DNA from: Halobacillus aidingensis
Lineage (GTDB): Bacteria; Bacillota; Bacilli; Bacillales; Halobacillaceae
Assembly (NCBI RefSeq): GCF_900104185.1
Contig: NZ_FNIZ01000004.1
Span: 62,001-126,000 of the forward strand
Length of the DNA: 64,000 nucleotides
Direction of reading: 5' to 3'
The notes beneath the pieces were generated by a model. That model saw only the letters and a program-made list of their open reading frames with translations. It made no database searches and was not told where the DNA came from. Of this stretch, positions 63,588-64,000 are shown one piece after another. Position 1 is the first letter of the stretch. The number at the start of each line of letters is the position of its first letter. The translations under genes and the position numbers were made by a program.

Positions 63588-64000
63588 CTATCCTTCAATG
63601 ACGCCAGCTTTTTTCAAGTCGACCACGAGTCTGCCGTCTTCCATCCGCCATAGTTCATCGTCCAGTTCTTTCCTAAGTGTCCGGAAAATACGGTAATCGC
63701 GGAACGGCTTCAGAATTCCATCTGTCTCTCTCGGTCTCGTATCGGAAATTTGCATAGGTACGAAGGAAAGTTCCGCTCCCCCGTCCTGCAAAAAGTCAAG
63801 TTGAGCGAGTGTCGAATCTTTCGTACGCGACCAGCCCTGGTCAAAAACGAAATTTCCGAGACTGTTCATAACGATCGACGTCTTATCTTCACTTTCCGGG
63901 TCATCCGGGTCTCTCTCGATATGTACACGAGTGATGGGCTCAAGCACATGAGAGTGGTGGCCGATGATGACATCCGCCCCCATATCGGTCATCAAATACG
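63588..64000 (-). CDS. CapA-family poly-gamma-glutamate synthesis protein, 5' part beyond window
   Basis: C-terminal 136 codons, open to the right edge. MGADVIIGHHSHVLEPI and TSIVMNSLGNFVFDQGW are the conserved His and Asn-Gly segments of the CapA/PgsA calcineurin-like fold, which assists polymerisation or export of poly-gamma-glutamate. The stop is 13 bp before the ggt start, indicating one operon; capB and capC would be expected just outside the window. Confidence 0.9.
   Translation of the reverse strand, partial: YLMTDMGADVIIGHHSHVLEPITRVHIERDPDDPESEDKTSIVMNSLGNFVFDQGWSRTKDSTLAQLDFLQDGGAELSFVPMQISDTRPRETDGILKPFRDYRIFRTLRKELDDELWRMEDGRLVVDLKKAGVIEG

Overview
The window reads as chromosome of a Bacillaceae bacterium (Bacillota). 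From about 9.5 kb rightwards the gene order is that of the Bacillus subtilis pur region, inverted: rlmCD, dgkB, gatBAC, a PutP/OpuE symporter, yerH/camS, ligA, pcrA, pcrB, yerC, yerB, yerA, the pur operon, yebG, yebE, pbuG, guaA, yebA, yeaD, yeaC. A proline symporter beside pruA and a CapA plus gamma-glutamyltransferase pair at the right end fit a salt-tolerant species such as a Halobacillus relative, but the genus is a guess. Nearly all genes are on the minus strand.

Layout. 1-3.5 kb: truncated SEC-C gene, katG with a PerR box, a small conserved gene. 3.5-9.6 kb: an AT-rich accessory island bounded by two copies of a zinc-ribbon gene and by a broken plus an intact copy of rlmCD. It holds an RQC-type DNA-binding protein, an HNH nuclease with a winged helix, a stand-alone reverse transcriptase preceded by a strong promoter and a structured leader RNA, a small protein with a HEPN-like Rx4H motif, and a DUF2187 protein. 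GGTGCC...GGCACC palindromes separate these genes. 9.6-20.3 kb: rRNA methylation, lipid kinase, Glu-tRNA(Gln) amidotransferase, proline uptake and P5C oxidation. 20.3-31.4 kb: CamS lipoprotein, DNA ligase, PcrA/PcrB, YitT, YerC/YerB/YerA. 31.3-44.2 kb: twelve-gene purine operon (purEKBCSQLFMNHD) behind PurR boxes and a guanine riboswitch. 44.3-54 kb: yebG/yebE, Hsp20, pbuG and guaA (each with its own guanine riboswitch) and the yeaC-yeaD-yebA cluster. 54-58 kb: two-component system with TlpA-type thioredoxin, CcdA and a membrane protein. 58-64 kb: a degenerate SpsF-like nucleotidyltransferase, a glyoxalase-fold dioxygenase with an MhqR-type operator, cystine symporter, gamma-glutamyltransferase and the end of a capA gene.

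Purine genes form one regulon: PurR boxes plus riboswitch terminators control synthesis (purE operon), uptake (pbuG) and GMP formation (guaA). The pruA promoter carries a CcpA cre site, katG a PerR box. The most novel candidate is the reverse transcriptase with its upstream RNA (about 6.19-7.92 kb), which resembles the architecture of defence-associated reverse transcriptases but cannot be assigned to a known type by reading. Two perfectly phased degenerate repeat arrays (20-nt and 21-nt period) and several families of palindromes are also unexplained.
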